Origin: Chryseobacterium sp. ON_d1
Lineage (GTDB): Bacteria; Bacteroidota; Bacteroidia; Flavobacteriales; Weeksellaceae
Direction: 5' to 3'
NCBI RefSeq assembly: GCF_006829085.1
Contig: NZ_BJTC01000005.1
Span: forward strand, 124,001-188,000
DNA length: 64,000 bases
Shown one piece after another: positions 1 through 8,645 of the stretch. Within the stretch, counting starts at the first letter, position 1. Every line of letters begins with the position of its first letter. The notes below the pieces were generated by a model. That model worked only from the letters and a program-made list of their open reading frames with translations. It had not been told where the DNA came from and did not search any database. The translations under genes were made by a program, and so were the position numbers.

Positions 1-765
1 AAGAACCTGGCAACTTCCAACCAAACTAAGACCAGTGCAGCAGTTAATGGCTATAACTATTTTACCAGCAGCTGCCAGCTGATCTCAAGGGTTGAAAAAC
101 AAACCGGCAGTACGGTGACAGGAAATGTGACCTCAAAAGTATGGGTAGATAACGCGCAGCCTAATTATGTGTCAAGAAGATATGAAATAAATCCTGAAAC
201 AAACGCCGCCACCGCTACCGGAAAAGTGACTTTATACTTTAAGCAGAGCGATTTTGATGCCTATAATCTGACCAATGGAGTGAAGCTTCCTACTTCACCT
301 AACGATGTTGCGAACAAAGCAAATCTGATTATTGAAAAATATACAGGAACAAGTACTACAGGTACCGTAGCTTCTTTTGGTGGGCCTGCTTCAAGTATTA
401 CTCCTGATATTGCAGATATTATCTGGAATGACACCTATCAGTATTGGGAAGTATCATTCCAGACGACAGGTTTTGGTGGATATTTTGTTAAAACAGGAAC
501 CACATTGGGAACTGCAGATACTAAGGTGAACTCAGAAGTAAATATTACTCCGAACCCTGCGAAGGATTTTGTGAATGTAATGCTGGGCAGACATTCCAAA
601 GGATCAGTAACCATTTATGATGCTTCAGGAAAGCTGACTAAGACGGTACAGATTACTGCCAATTCAGGCAAAATTGATGTTTCAGAATTGGTAAGGGGAA
701 TCTATCTGTTTACCGTTACGCTGGATGATAACACAAAAATTACGAAAAAAGTAATTAAAGAATAA
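1..765 (+). CDS. T9SS-secreted protein, C-terminal part (5' end outside window)
   Basis: The reading frame is open from base 1, so this is the 3' part of a longer gene and its true start lies outside the window. The last ~80 residues (about 525-765) form a type A type IX secretion sorting domain: an ITPNPAKDFVNV segment, a short beta-sandwich with YDASGK, a VSELVRGIYLF motif, and a basic tail ending in KKVIKE. In Bacteroidetes this domain directs export across the outer membrane and is then cleaved. The upstream part contains a beta-rich region (VTLYFKQSDFDAYN) typical of large secreted Flavobacteriia proteins. The enzymatic or adhesive function cannot be seen from this fragment. A strong terminator follows at 791-822. 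Confidence 0.85.
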   Translation, partial: KNLATSNQTKTSAAVNGYNYFTSSCQLISRVEKQTGSTVTGNVTSKVWVDNAQPNYVSRRYEINPETNAATATGKVTLYFKQSDFDAYNLTNGVKLPTSPNDVANKANLIIEKYTGTSTTGTVASFGGPASSITPDIADIIWNDTYQYWEVSFQTTGFGGYFVKTGTTLGTADTKVNSEVNITPNPAKDFVNVMLGRHSKGSVTIYDASGKLTKTVQITANSGKIDVSELVRGIYLFTVTLDDNTKITKKVIKE

Positions 766-790
766 TTCTTTATCAATCAAATCCGATAAA

Positions 791-822
791 AAGCAGCAGT
801 TTCTATAACTGTTGCTTTTTTT
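791..822 (+). terminator. Rho-independent terminator after the T9SS protein gene
   Basis: An 11-bp stem (AAGCAGCAGTT with AACTGTTGCTT, one G-U pair) closes a 5-nt loop and is followed by T residues. Confidence 0.85.
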
Positions 823-829
823 ATATTTG
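822..829 (+). promoter_or_regulatory. -7 promoter box for the DUF6702 gene
   Basis: TATATTTG matches the Bacteroidetes -7 consensus TAnnTTTG and lies 19 nt before the ATG, directly after the preceding terminator. No -33 TTG is visible at the usual distance, so confidence is limited. Confidence 0.45.
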
Positions 830-848
830 CTGTAAAATAAAATAATTC

Positions 849-1364
849 ATGCCAGGTAAGTTTTTTTGGAGTTTTCTTTTATTCGCAACAGTCGTTTTTC
901 AGAGCTTTTCGGTTGGTAAAGCTTTTCACCCATATCATGTAGGATCTGTCGAAATTAATTATAACTCAAAGTCCAGAACATTTGAAGTGACTGGAAGATT
1001 CTTTTTGGACGACATGGAGAATGGTCTTGGGAAAAAATATGGCGGAGCTTTTCATTTCAATGATGTGAAATATAAGGCAAGATTAAATGAAGCTCTGCAA
1101 AAGTACTGTTCAGAATATTTCAAATTAAAAGCTGACAATAAATTTTTAAAGGTCAATTATATCGGGTATGAAGAAGACCAGGAATCTGTAAATATTTTTA
1201 TGGAATCTGAACCGGTGGCCACTCCTAAAAAAGTGGAGACAGCAGTAAGTTTTCTGTATAACCTTTTTGATGACCAGATCAATATAGTCCATATTATTGT
1301 CAGCGGAGAAAGAAAAAGTGAAAAACTATCATATCCCAACCGTTATCTCTATAAACAGTTTTAA
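849..1364 (+). CDS. DUF6702 family protein (exported)
   Basis: A 171-residue protein with an N-terminal hydrophobic signal sequence (about residues 5-25) followed by HPYHVGSVEINYN, the usual opening of the DUF6702 family. The rest is predicted beta-rich, with acidic and aromatic residues and a C-terminal VHIIVSGERKSEKLSYPNRY segment. The family is found in Bacteroidetes and has no established function; periplasmic or outer-membrane location is inferred from the signal peptide. The gene converges on the ACP phosphodiesterase gene, and a shared TTAA supplies both stop codons. I assign the family from sequence resemblance only. Confidence 0.75.
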   Translation: MPGKFFWSFLLFATVVFQSFSVGKAFHPYHVGSVEINYNSKSRTFEVTGRFFLDDMENGLGKKYGGAFHFNDVKYKARLNEALQKYCSEYFKLKADNKFLKVNYIGYEEDQESVNIFMESEPVATPKKVETAVSFLYNLFDDQINIVHIIVSGERKSEKLSYPNRYLYKQF

Positions 1365-1954
1365 TTTTCCAGCTGAAGCATTGCGTTGATTCCTTTTGTA
1401 TGGGCAAGCAGATCAGGAAAAAAATCATGATAACACTCTTGAAGAAAATCTTTGTTTTTTAAAAAAGCTTCAAAGACAGGGATGTCCTTATCCAGATATT
1501 TAGCTTTATTCAGTACATTCTGAATGCTGAATTTGATGCCCCAGTCTTCGCGGTAGTTGTAGAGCCAGTCGTCCTGTTCCATTTTGACCAGCATCCTTTT
1601 AAAGTTTTCAGGAAGCCATTGCTGATGGGCATTCAAAACACTGTAAACATAAAGGGAATGGGTTTTCCATTCAGCCAGAGAATTCAGGGAGAGGTCTCTG
1701 GCTACAAAATGATCCATAGAAACATCTACGAATGCACCTGCATACAGTCTTACCAAAGGAGCAAAAACTTTTTTGGCTTCATGGATTGCCGGGTGGGAAT
1801 CGGTAAATGTATCAATCGCCCTGTGAAGGGTAATTCCGTCCTGTATATCTTTCGGAAAAGAAAAACGGTCCCTGTTTCTGATGAAGTCTTCCAGAAACTG
1901 ACCAACAATTTGACCATCAGTGAAAGAGAGAAAGGAATGTGCCAGATAATTCAT
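1361..1954 (-). CDS. acpH: Acyl carrier protein phosphodiesterase (DUF479)
   Basis: The 197-residue protein begins MNYLAHSFLSF and carries the family signature HRAIDTFTDSHP (about residues 45-56) and VDVSMDHFVARDL (about 77-89), with the conserved His/Asp residues of the HD-like ACP phosphodiesterase fold. The family hydrolyses the 4'-phosphopantetheine arm from holo-acyl carrier protein in the cytosol. The length is normal for the family. It is transcribed convergently to the DUF6702 gene with a 4-bp overlap and sits downstream of radA on the same strand, but the ~125-nt gap suggests its own promoter. A possible -7 box, TACCTTTA, lies just upstream. The physiological role in Bacteroidetes is not well defined. 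Confidence 0.85.
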   Translation of the reverse strand: MNYLAHSFLSFTDGQIVGQFLEDFIRNRDRFSFPKDIQDGITLHRAIDTFTDSHPAIHEAKKVFAPLVRLYAGAFVDVSMDHFVARDLSLNSLAEWKTHSLYVYSVLNAHQQWLPENFKRMLVKMEQDDWLYNYREDWGIKFSIQNVLNKAKYLDKDIPVFEAFLKNKDFLQECYHDFFPDLLAHTKGINAMLQLEN

Positions 1955-2080
1955 AACTTAAAGGTATGAATTAAATGTGAATGTCTGATACTGGAGAATA
2001 GTGAATCCGCTTAGCTTGTGAATTTTTTTATTCTCATTCAGATGGACTATTGACCTGTGAAGCAAAATTGACCATTCACC

Positions 2081-3430
2081 TTAGAAAAGCCTCTCGTGAA
2101 AATCTTCAATCTTACTCACTTCTTCAATCTTAATTCCAAATTTTCTTTTTGGAATTTTATTGAGATTGGAAACAAATATCTTTTCATAGCCTAGCTTTTC
2201 AGCTTCAGTAATTCTTTGTTCAATCTGTGCTACAGGACGTATTTCACCACTTAATCCGATTTCTCCGGCAAAGCAGTAATGTTCAGAAATGGCAATGTCT
2301 TCGTTAGAGGAAAGAACAGAAGCAATGACTGCCAGATCCAGTGCAGGATCATCTGTCTTTATTCCCCCGGTAATATTCAGGAAAACGTCTTTTGCTCCCA
2401 ATTGGAACCCGGCTCTTTTTTCAAGTACGGCCAAAAGCATATTCAGCCTTTTGGAGTCAAAGCCTGTGGAGCTTCTCTGAGGAGTTCCGTAAACGGCTGT
2501 GCTTACCAGGGCCTGGATTTCAAGGAGCATCGGCCTGTTTCCTTCGAGAGTTACAGCAACAGAATTTCCTGAAAGTTCCTCAAACTTTTTGGTGATCAGA
2601 ATTTCGGAAGGATTCTTAATCTCTTTTAATCCCTGCGAAATCATTTCATAAATTCCAATTTCGGAAGTGGAGCCGAAACGGTTTTTATTAGCTCTCAGCA
2701 ACCTGAAAAGGTGATTCCGGTCTCCGTCAAAATTCAGAACCACATCCACCATATGTTCCAGAACCTTTGGTCCTGCAATTTGTCCGTCTTTGGTGATGTG
2801 ACCTACAAGGAAAACCGGAGTATTGTTTTCTTTGGCATATTTGATGATCTCATTGGAACATTCCCGGATTTGGGATACGGTTCCCGGAGAACTTTCTATC
2901 AGTTGAGACTGCAGTGTCTGAATGGAATCGATGATCATAAAGTCTGGTTCCAGTTTTTTGGCTTCATGAAGAATTTTCTCCAGTGAAGTTTCAGTGAAAA
3001 GGAAACAGTTCGGATTTTGGATATCCGTAAGCCTGTCCGCTCTCATTTTAATCTGAGAAGCACTTTCTTCCCCGGAAACATAGAAAATCTTTTTCTTCAT
3101 CTTCAAAGCGAGTTGCAGCAATAGGGTAGACTTTCCGATTCCCGGTTCACCACCTATCAAAGTCACGGAGCCTAAAACGATTCCACCTCCCAGCACACGG
3201 TTCAGCTCTTCAGAAGGTGTTTTTATTCTTGGTTCCTCACTTGTTTCCACTTCAACAATATTAATCACATGCTGTTTGGATTTTGAGAAAGGAGGGGTTT
3301 TATGAGAAGTCTTTTCCACCACTTCTTCCACTAATGTATTCCATTGCCCGCAGTTTTTACACTGTCCCATCCATTGGGAGTATTGCGTTCCGCAGTTTTG
3401 ACAGAAATATGCTGTTTTCAGTTTTGCCAT
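2081..3430 (-). CDS. radA: DNA repair protein RadA
   Basis: The 449-residue protein has all RadA hallmarks in order: an N-terminal C4 zinc finger (Cys10, 13, 24, 27), a RecA-like ATPase with Walker A GGEPGIGKS (93-101), Walker B MIIDSI (about 165-170), the RadA-specific KNRFG motif (249-253), and a C-terminal Lon-like domain. RadA is a hexameric branch-migration helicase that processes recombination intermediates alongside RecA, whose gene lies at the far end of this window. It is read leftward and is divergent from the YceI gene. A degenerate -7 box (TAACTTCG) precedes it. The length matches typical RadA proteins. Confidence 0.97.
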   Translation of the reverse strand: MAKLKTAYFCQNCGTQYSQWMGQCKNCGQWNTLVEEVVEKTSHKTPPFSKSKQHVINIVEVETSEEPRIKTPSEELNRVLGGGIVLGSVTLIGGEPGIGKSTLLLQLALKMKKKIFYVSGEESASQIKMRADRLTDIQNPNCFLFTETSLEKILHEAKKLEPDFMIIDSIQTLQSQLIESSPGTVSQIRECSNEIIKYAKENNTPVFLVGHITKDGQIAGPKVLEHMVDVVLNFDGDRNHLFRLLRANKNRFGSTSEIGIYEMISQGLKEIKNPSEILITKKFEELSGNSVAVTLEGNRPMLLEIQALVSTAVYGTPQRSSTGFDSKRLNMLLAVLEKRAGFQLGAKDVFLNITGGIKTDDPALDLAVIASVLSSNEDIAISEHYCFAGEIGLSGEIRPVAQIEQRITEAEKLGYEKIFVSNLNKIPKRKFGIKIEEVSKIEDFHERLF

Positions 3431-3569
3431 ACCGCGAAGTTATAAAAAAAGCCTTTTTCTTACAGAATCTGATTGGATTTTAATATTAAAAACTAATGCA
3501 TCCACCATAGAAATAACTTTCATATCTTCGTTTTATTCAATTAAAATATTAATGTAAAATATCATTACA

Positions 3570-4139
3570 ATGAAAAAAGTATTTTTATCTTTCGTATTTA
3601 CGTTTTTAAGTATTGTTGCATTTGCCCAGGGTACGTGGGATGTTGACCCGATGCATTCTTCCGTTAATTTTAATATTAAACATATGGGAATTAGCTTTGT
3701 ACAGGGAAGGTTTGATAAATTTGAAGGGAAAATAGCCAGCAGTGGAGCTAATCTGGATAATGCCGATTTAAGTTTTGCCATAAGTGTTTCTACCATTAAT
3801 ACAGGGGTGAACATGAGAGACAGACACCTTATCAGTGAAGATTTCTTTGATGTGGCTAAATATCCTGTTATTGAGTTTAAAAGCTCTTCCGTGACTAAAG
3901 ATAAAAATAACAATTATATCGTCAAAGGAAAGCTTACAATGAAAGGGGTAGAGAAAGAGATCAGTGCTCCGGTTACATTCGGCGGTATTATAAAGAATAA
4001 AGACGGAAAAGAAGTAATGGGAATTCAGACCAAGTTTACAGTGAACCGTTTGGATTATGGAATTAAATATGATCCTTCAGGAGCTGGTATTGCGAAGGAT
4101 GTTGAAGTAATGGCTTACTTTGAACTGGTAAAACAATAA
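3570..4139 (+). CDS. YceI family periplasmic lipid-binding-like protein
   Basis: The 189-residue protein has a signal peptide (about residues 1-19, ending near FAQG) and then the YceI lipocalin-like fold signature WDVDPMHSSVNFNIKHMGIS. Further family blocks are the conserved GKF-like strand, RDRHLISEDFFDVAKYP and VKGKLTMKGVEKEI. Family members bind isoprenoid-type lipids in a beta-barrel in the periplasm; the ligand here is unknown. It is monocistronic, with a terminator at 4165-4194. A degenerate -7 box, TATCTTCG (3523-3530), lies 39 nt upstream of the ATG. Confidence 0.9.
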   Translation: MKKVFLSFVFTFLSIVAFAQGTWDVDPMHSSVNFNIKHMGISFVQGRFDKFEGKIASSGANLDNADLSFAISVSTINTGVNMRDRHLISEDFFDVAKYPVIEFKSSSVTKDKNNNYIVKGKLTMKGVEKEISAPVTFGGIIKNKDGKEVMGIQTKFTVNRLDYGIKYDPSGAGIAKDVEVMAYFELVKQ

Positions 4140-4164
4140 TATTTCCAGTGATAAAAATTAATCG

Positions 4165-4194
4165 GGTTTTCCATTCTGATGGGAAACCTTTTTT
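4165..4194 (+). terminator. Rho-independent terminator after the YceI gene
   Basis: A 10-bp stem (GGTTTTCCAT with ATGGGAAACC, one wobble pair) with a TCTG loop is followed by a six-T run. Confidence 0.9.
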
Positions 4195-4268
4195 ATTACA
4201 AAAGCTAAATTTTAATCAGATTTTATAATTGTTTGAACGGTATTTTCGTATTTTAAAAACTTAAATAA

Positions 4269-4299
4269 TTGCTTTGTATTTCTTTTTCCCCTAACTTTG
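4269..4299 (+). promoter_or_regulatory. pyrG promoter (TTG-N20-TAACTTTG)
   Basis: A -33 TTG at 4269-4271 and a perfect -7 box TAACTTTG at 4292-4299 are separated by 20 nt, fitting the Flavobacteriia promoter consensus. Transcription would start a few bases after 4299, giving a very short leader before the ATG at 4315. It also shows that the in-frame TTG at 4297 is promoter sequence, not a start codon. Confidence 0.8.
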
Positions 4300-4314
4300 C
4301 ACAAACCTAATCTA

Positions 4315-5922
4315 ATGAGTAAAAAGAATACAAAGTACATCTTTGTGACAGGAGGTGTAACTTCATCTTTGGGAAAGGGAATCGTTTCTGCTTCTCTGGG
4401 ACTTCTACTAAAATCACGCGGCTTTAATGTAACGATCCAAAAATTAGATCCTTATATCAATATCGACCCGGGAACTTTGAATCCTTATGAGCACGGAGAG
4501 TGTTATGTAACTGAAGATGGTGCGGAGACAGATCTGGATTTAGGCCACTATGAGCGTTACCTTGATGCTCCTACATCCCAAAACAACAACGTTACTACAG
4601 GAAAAATTTACCAGACTGTAATTGAAAAAGAAAGAAAAGGAGATTTTCTTGGAAAAACAGTTCAGGTAATTCCTCATATTACTAACGAAATCAAACGTAG
4701 AATTAAAATCCTTTCAAAACAGAACTACGATATCATTATTACTGAGATCGGGGGAACTGTAGGAGATATTGAATCTTTACCCTACATTGAAACTGTACGT
4801 CAGCTGAAATGGGAATTGGGAGAGCGCAATTCTATGGTGATTCACCTGACTTTACTGCCTTATCTGGCTTCAAGTGGAGAATTGAAAACAAAACCATCGC
4901 AGCATTCCGTTCGTCAATTGATGGAAAGCGGAATTATGGCAGATGTTTTAGTGTGCAGAACAGAACATAAGATTCCTAAAGATCAGAGAGCAAAACTGGC
5001 TCAGTTCTGTAATGTTCCTTTAGATAATGTTATCGAATGCAAAGACCTTGAAACGATCTATGAAGTTCCAATGTATCTTCAGAAACAGAATTTCGATGAT
5101 GTAGTATTGAAAGAACTGGATCTGAAAAGTGATAAAGATGCTGATCTTAAAGACTGGAAAAGTTTCCTTAAAAAATTCCAAAACCCTAAGAAAACTGTTG
5201 AGATTGCCTTGGTTGGAAAATATATTTCCCTTCAGGATTCATATATTTCAATTGCTGAAGCGTTCAAACATGCAGGAGCTGACCTTGAAACGGAAGTTAA
5301 GGTAAGATGGGTATACAGTGGAGACATTACTGAAGAGAATATCAAAGATACTCTGAAAGGAGTGAATGGTATCCTTGTCGCTCCAGGTTTCGGAGACAGA
5401 GGAATTGAAGGAAAAGTGCTTACGGCAAGATATGCAAGAGAAAACAAAATTCCAATGCTGGGAATCTGTTTAGGAATGCAGATCATGACGATTGAATTTG
5501 CAAGAAATGTTTTAGGACATACAAAAGCCAATTCTATGGAGTTTGATACAGCAACTCCGGATCCTGTAATTTCTTTGATGGAAGAACAGAAAAATGTAGT
5601 TGATAAAGGTGGAACAATGCGTCTTGGAGCATGGAAATGTGCTTTGAAAAACGGTTCCAAATTATATGATATTTACGGAAGCAAGAATATTTCTGAAAGA
5701 CACCGTCACCGCTATGAATTCAACAGTGATTATCTTCAGGAGTTTGAAAAAAATGGTTTCCTTGCTACAGGGACCAATCCTGAAACAGGTTTGGTAGAAG
5801 CCCTTGAACTTCCTGATCATCCTTTCTATGTGGGAGTTCAGTATCACCCGGAATATAAGAGTACGGTAGCGACGCCGCATCCTTTGTTCAGAGCTTTCAT
5901 CAAGGCTTGCGAAAAAAAATAA
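4315..5922 (+). CDS. pyrG: CTP synthase
   Basis: The 535-residue enzyme converts UTP, ATP and glutamine to CTP. The N-terminal amidoligase domain carries the P-loop GGVTSSLGKG near its start and the conserved EIGGTVGDIES block. The C-terminal class I glutamine amidotransferase domain carries the nucleophile Cys385 in GICLGMQ and the His511/Glu513 pair in YHPEY. I chose the ATG at 4315; an upstream in-frame TTG at 4297 falls inside the -7 promoter box and would be untranscribed. A terminator follows at 5954-5985, and yidC lies next with its own -7 box, so they are adjacent but probably separate units. Confidence 0.97.
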   Translation: MSKKNTKYIFVTGGVTSSLGKGIVSASLGLLLKSRGFNVTIQKLDPYINIDPGTLNPYEHGECYVTEDGAETDLDLGHYERYLDAPTSQNNNVTTGKIYQTVIEKERKGDFLGKTVQVIPHITNEIKRRIKILSKQNYDIIITEIGGTVGDIESLPYIETVRQLKWELGERNSMVIHLTLLPYLASSGELKTKPSQHSVRQLMESGIMADVLVCRTEHKIPKDQRAKLAQFCNVPLDNVIECKDLETIYEVPMYLQKQNFDDVVLKELDLKSDKDADLKDWKSFLKKFQNPKKTVEIALVGKYISLQDSYISIAEAFKHAGADLETEVKVRWVYSGDITEENIKDTLKGVNGILVAPGFGDRGIEGKVLTARYARENKIPMLGICLGMQIMTIEFARNVLGHTKANSMEFDTATPDPVISLMEEQKNVVDKGGTMRLGAWKCALKNGSKLYDIYGSKNISERHRHRYEFNSDYLQEFEKNGFLATGTNPETGLVEALELPDHPFYVGVQYHPEYKSTVATPHPLFRAFIKACEKK

Positions 5923-5953
5923 GGTAAAAATTTTATCATCAACGTCTATACAT

Positions 5954-5985
5954 AAACTCAGGCTGATTATTCTCAGCTTGAGTTT
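5954..5985 (+). terminator. Terminator hairpin after pyrG
   Basis: A 13-bp inverted repeat (AAACTCAGGCTGA with TCAGCTTGAGTTT, one wobble) surrounds a 6-nt loop. The downstream T-run is weak (ATTATATAG), so termination may be partial. Confidence 0.65.
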
Positions 5986-6031
5986 ATTATATAGTAACAA
6001 CGTAAAGCATAGAGTTTTGATAAAAAAACAG

Positions 6032-6039
6032 TATTTTTG
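6032..6039 (+). promoter_or_regulatory. -7 box upstream of yidC
   Basis: TATTTTTG matches TAnnTTTG. The nearest TTTG upstream is only 12 nt away, so the -33 element is not clear. The implied leader is about 60 nt and contains two copies of TACGTATA (6051-6058 and 6063-6070). Confidence 0.5.
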
Positions 6040-6101
6040 TCAGCTCAAATTACGTATACCAGTACGTATATTTTAAATGTAAAATTTTAATATAAAATAA
6101 A

Positions 6102-7901
6102 ATGCAACAAAACAACGGAATCGATAAGAAGCAGATGATTAGTTTCGCGGTTTTATGCCTTGTTCTCTTTGGTTTTATGTTCTACTTCCAGAACAAACAG
6201 ACAAAAGAAGCCGAGCTGAAAGCTCAGGAGCAGAAAACGGAACAGGCAAAAAATGCCGTAAAACAAACTCAGGCCACCAATATCAATCCAAATGTAACTC
6301 CTGGCGCAATTCAGACGGCAAGCCTTGGAAATAACGAATTGAAGCTTGAATTTTCAAGCTTAGGAGGACAGGTTTCTAAAGTAGAGCTTTTAAAATATAA
6401 AGCTTATAATCACAAAACAGACAAAGCAGATCAGCCACTTTATCTGATCACTAAAAATAATTCAAACTACGGTTTTCAGTTTAAAGATAAAACAGGGAAG
6501 GTCGTTAATACTAAAGACTTAGTTTTCTCCCCTGCTGTTAACGGGAATGCTGTAACTCTAACTGCAGATTATAATGGTGCTGTTATTCAGTTTATTTATA
6601 CCCTGCTTCCTAAATATACTCTTGACTTCAAAGTAAGAACTCAGGGGCTTTCTAAAATTACTTCGGATAATAAGGCAGATTTTATCTGGGATTATAATGT
6701 GAGAAACTTAGAAAAAGGTAGAGCCCAGGAGCAGTCTCATTCAGAATTTTCTTATGCTTTCAACAATTATAAAGACTATGATTATGATGGAAGAACGACA
6801 ATGGAGGAGGAAAAAGAAACCCTTAACTGGCTTGGTGTAAAGCAGCAGTTCTTCTCTTCGGTAATCGAAGCTAGAAACGGATTCACTCAGAGTAAAGGAA
6901 ACCAGGAAAATGTTGAAGAAGGAGAATATCTGAAGAAATTCAACTATGAAGGTTTTGTTCAGATGACCGGAAGCGAACTGAATCAGGATTTCACTTGGTA
7001 TTTTATGCCACTGGATTTGCCATTGCTTAAATCTTATGATAAGAACTTTGATGAGATTCTTCCATTAGGCTGGTCATTCATTGGAGCTATGAACCGTTAT
7101 TTCTTCATGTGGCTGTACAGTATTATTGCTGCCTGGGGATTATCAGCCGGTTGGGTAATTTTTGTAATGACCATCATTGTAAAACTGATTCTTTCGCCAA
7201 TTATGTACAAGCAGCATAAACTGAGTGCGATGATGAAAGTGATCCGTCCTGAAATTGATGAGGTAAATGCTAAGTTCAAGGATGCGGATCCGATGAAGAA
7301 GCAGCAGGCTACAATGGAAGTGTACAGAAAGGCCGGAGTGAATCAGATGGCGGGATGTTTACCTGCGTTGGTTCAGATTCCGATCTTCTATGCATTATTC
7401 CGTTTCTTCCCGAACTTTATTGACCTTAGAGGCCAGGGATTCTGGTTTGCCAAGGATTTAACGGCTTATGATGACTTGATCAAGCTTCCGTTTAAAGTTC
7501 CTTTCCTTGGAGATCACCTGAGTATTTTTGCATTGGCTTGTACAGTCGTTATTTTGATCTATACCGTAATGACTTCAGGAAACATGCAGCAGCCTCAGCA
7601 GGAAGGAATGCCAAATATGAAGGTGTTAATGTATATCTTCCCGATTACATTCCTGTTCTTCCTTAACACATCGGCATCAGGTCTTTCATGGTATTATTTT
7701 GTATCGAATGCGATCAATATCCTGATCATTCTTGTTATTAAATACTGGATTCTTGATGAAAAGAAAATTCATGCTCAGATTCAGTCGAACAAGGAAAAGC
7801 CTAAAGCAGAAGGTAAATTTCAGAAGAGAATGAGAGAAATGATGGAGAAGGCTCAGGAGCAGCAGAAAGCTCAGGAACAACAGAGAAGTAAGAAAAAATA
7901 A
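6102..7901 (+). CDS. yidC: Membrane protein insertase YidC
   Basis: The 599-residue protein has an N-terminal transmembrane helix (about residues 12-29), a large periplasmic beta-sandwich domain (about 60-320), and the conserved Oxa1/Alb3/YidC core of five helices (about 345-550). Core blocks include GWVIFVMTIIVKLILSPIMYKQ, the cytoplasmic coil MKVIRPEIDEVNAKF, and MAGCLPALVQIPIFYALF. The C-terminal tail is strongly basic and glutamine-rich (QEQQKAQEQQRSKKK), as in YidC homologues whose tails can contact ribosomes. YidC inserts membrane proteins with or without SecYEG. The length and domain order are normal for Bacteroidetes. It follows pyrG and is closed by a strong terminator. Confidence 0.97.
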   Translation: MQQNNGIDKKQMISFAVLCLVLFGFMFYFQNKQTKEAELKAQEQKTEQAKNAVKQTQATNINPNVTPGAIQTASLGNNELKLEFSSLGGQVSKVELLKYKAYNHKTDKADQPLYLITKNNSNYGFQFKDKTGKVVNTKDLVFSPAVNGNAVTLTADYNGAVIQFIYTLLPKYTLDFKVRTQGLSKITSDNKADFIWDYNVRNLEKGRAQEQSHSEFSYAFNNYKDYDYDGRTTMEEEKETLNWLGVKQQFFSSVIEARNGFTQSKGNQENVEEGEYLKKFNYEGFVQMTGSELNQDFTWYFMPLDLPLLKSYDKNFDEILPLGWSFIGAMNRYFFMWLYSIIAAWGLSAGWVIFVMTIIVKLILSPIMYKQHKLSAMMKVIRPEIDEVNAKFKDADPMKKQQATMEVYRKAGVNQMAGCLPALVQIPIFYALFRFFPNFIDLRGQGFWFAKDLTAYDDLIKLPFKVPFLGDHLSIFALACTVVILIYTVMTSGNMQQPQQEGMPNMKVLMYIFPITFLFFLNTSASGLSWYYFVSNAINILIILVIKYWILDEKKIHAQIQSNKEKPKAEGKFQKRMREMMEKAQEQQKAQEQQRSKKK

Positions 7902-7917
7902 CTTCTGGTTATATGAT

Positions 7918-7955
7918 AAAAGAGCAGCAATTATTCAATTGCTGCTCTTTTTTTT
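7918..7955 (+). terminator. Rho-independent terminator after yidC
   Basis: A perfect 15-bp stem beginning AAAAGAGCAGCAATT (written on the transcript side) with a 4-nt loop is followed by an eight-T run. It could also stop readthrough on the opposite strand from rnhB. Confidence 0.95.
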
Positions 7956-8060
7956 ACCTGTAATCTGTATAAATTTTTTCAGGATGGGTTGTTTTATTTA
8001 GAAAGGTTTTAAATTTCCTGTAGAATTGTATGAATTTAATAATTGAAAAAATAATTATTT

Positions 8061-8645
8061 TCAGTCATATTTCAGTCTGAAAGATTGTCTGTGGTGTATT
8101 GTTGGGCCATGCTTTATAAGGGCTTCCTGGTGTTTTTTCGTAGCATAGCCAAAATTGGTGTCCCAGCCGTATTCAGGGTGCTCTTCATGAAGCTGGATCA
8201 TGAGTGTATCTCTGTAATTTTTGGCAAGAATAGAGGCTGCCGCAATAGATAAAACTTTAGAATCTCCTTTAATAATACACTGATGGGGAATATAATTATA
8301 GGGGTGGAATTTGTTCCCATCTACCAGAATAAGCTCCGGAGTTATGGTCAGCCTATCCAAAGCACGATGCATCGCGTGAATGCTGGCATTAAGGATATTA
8401 TGTTCATCAATAAAGGAGGGAGGAAGCTCTGCGATGGCGTAGTTTTTCACATTATCTTTGATGTAGCTATCCAGCTCCATGCGGGTTTTGAAGGTTAATT
8501 TTTTTGAATCGTTAACCAGATTTTGCTGAAAATCATCGTCTAAAATTACCGCTGCAGCTACCACCGGACCACTTAAACATCCTCTTCCTACTTCGTCACA
8601 TCCGGCTTCGATGTAAAGGTTTGACCAGTTTTTTATTAGCTCCAT
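8061..8645 (-). CDS. rnhB: Ribonuclease HII
   Basis: The 194-residue enzyme cleaves RNA in RNA-DNA hybrids and removes single ribonucleotides from DNA. The catalytic acidic residues are visible as Asp17-Glu18 in CDEVGRG, Asp109 in ILVDGN, and Asp146 in AKNYRD. The block GPVVAAAVIL and the C-terminal GYATKKHQEAL also fit the family. Length is typical. It is transcribed convergently with yidC and divergently from the first susC, and is the last housekeeping gene before the susCD block. No clear -33/-7 promoter was seen immediately upstream. Confidence 0.96.
   Translation of the reverse strand: MELIKNWSNLYIEAGCDEVGRGCLSGPVVAAAVILDDDFQQNLVNDSKKLTFKTRMELDSYIKDNVKNYAIAELPPSFIDEHNILNASIHAMHRALDRLTITPELILVDGNKFHPYNYIPHQCIIKGDSKVLSIAAASILAKNYRDTLMIQLHEEHPEYGWDTNFGYATKKHQEALIKHGPTIHHRQSFRLKYD

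Noticed and set aside
4297..4314. Upstream TTG start for pyrG
   Set aside because: The TTG is the end of the -7 promoter box TAACTTTG, so it should not be transcribed; ATG 4315 gives the normal family start.
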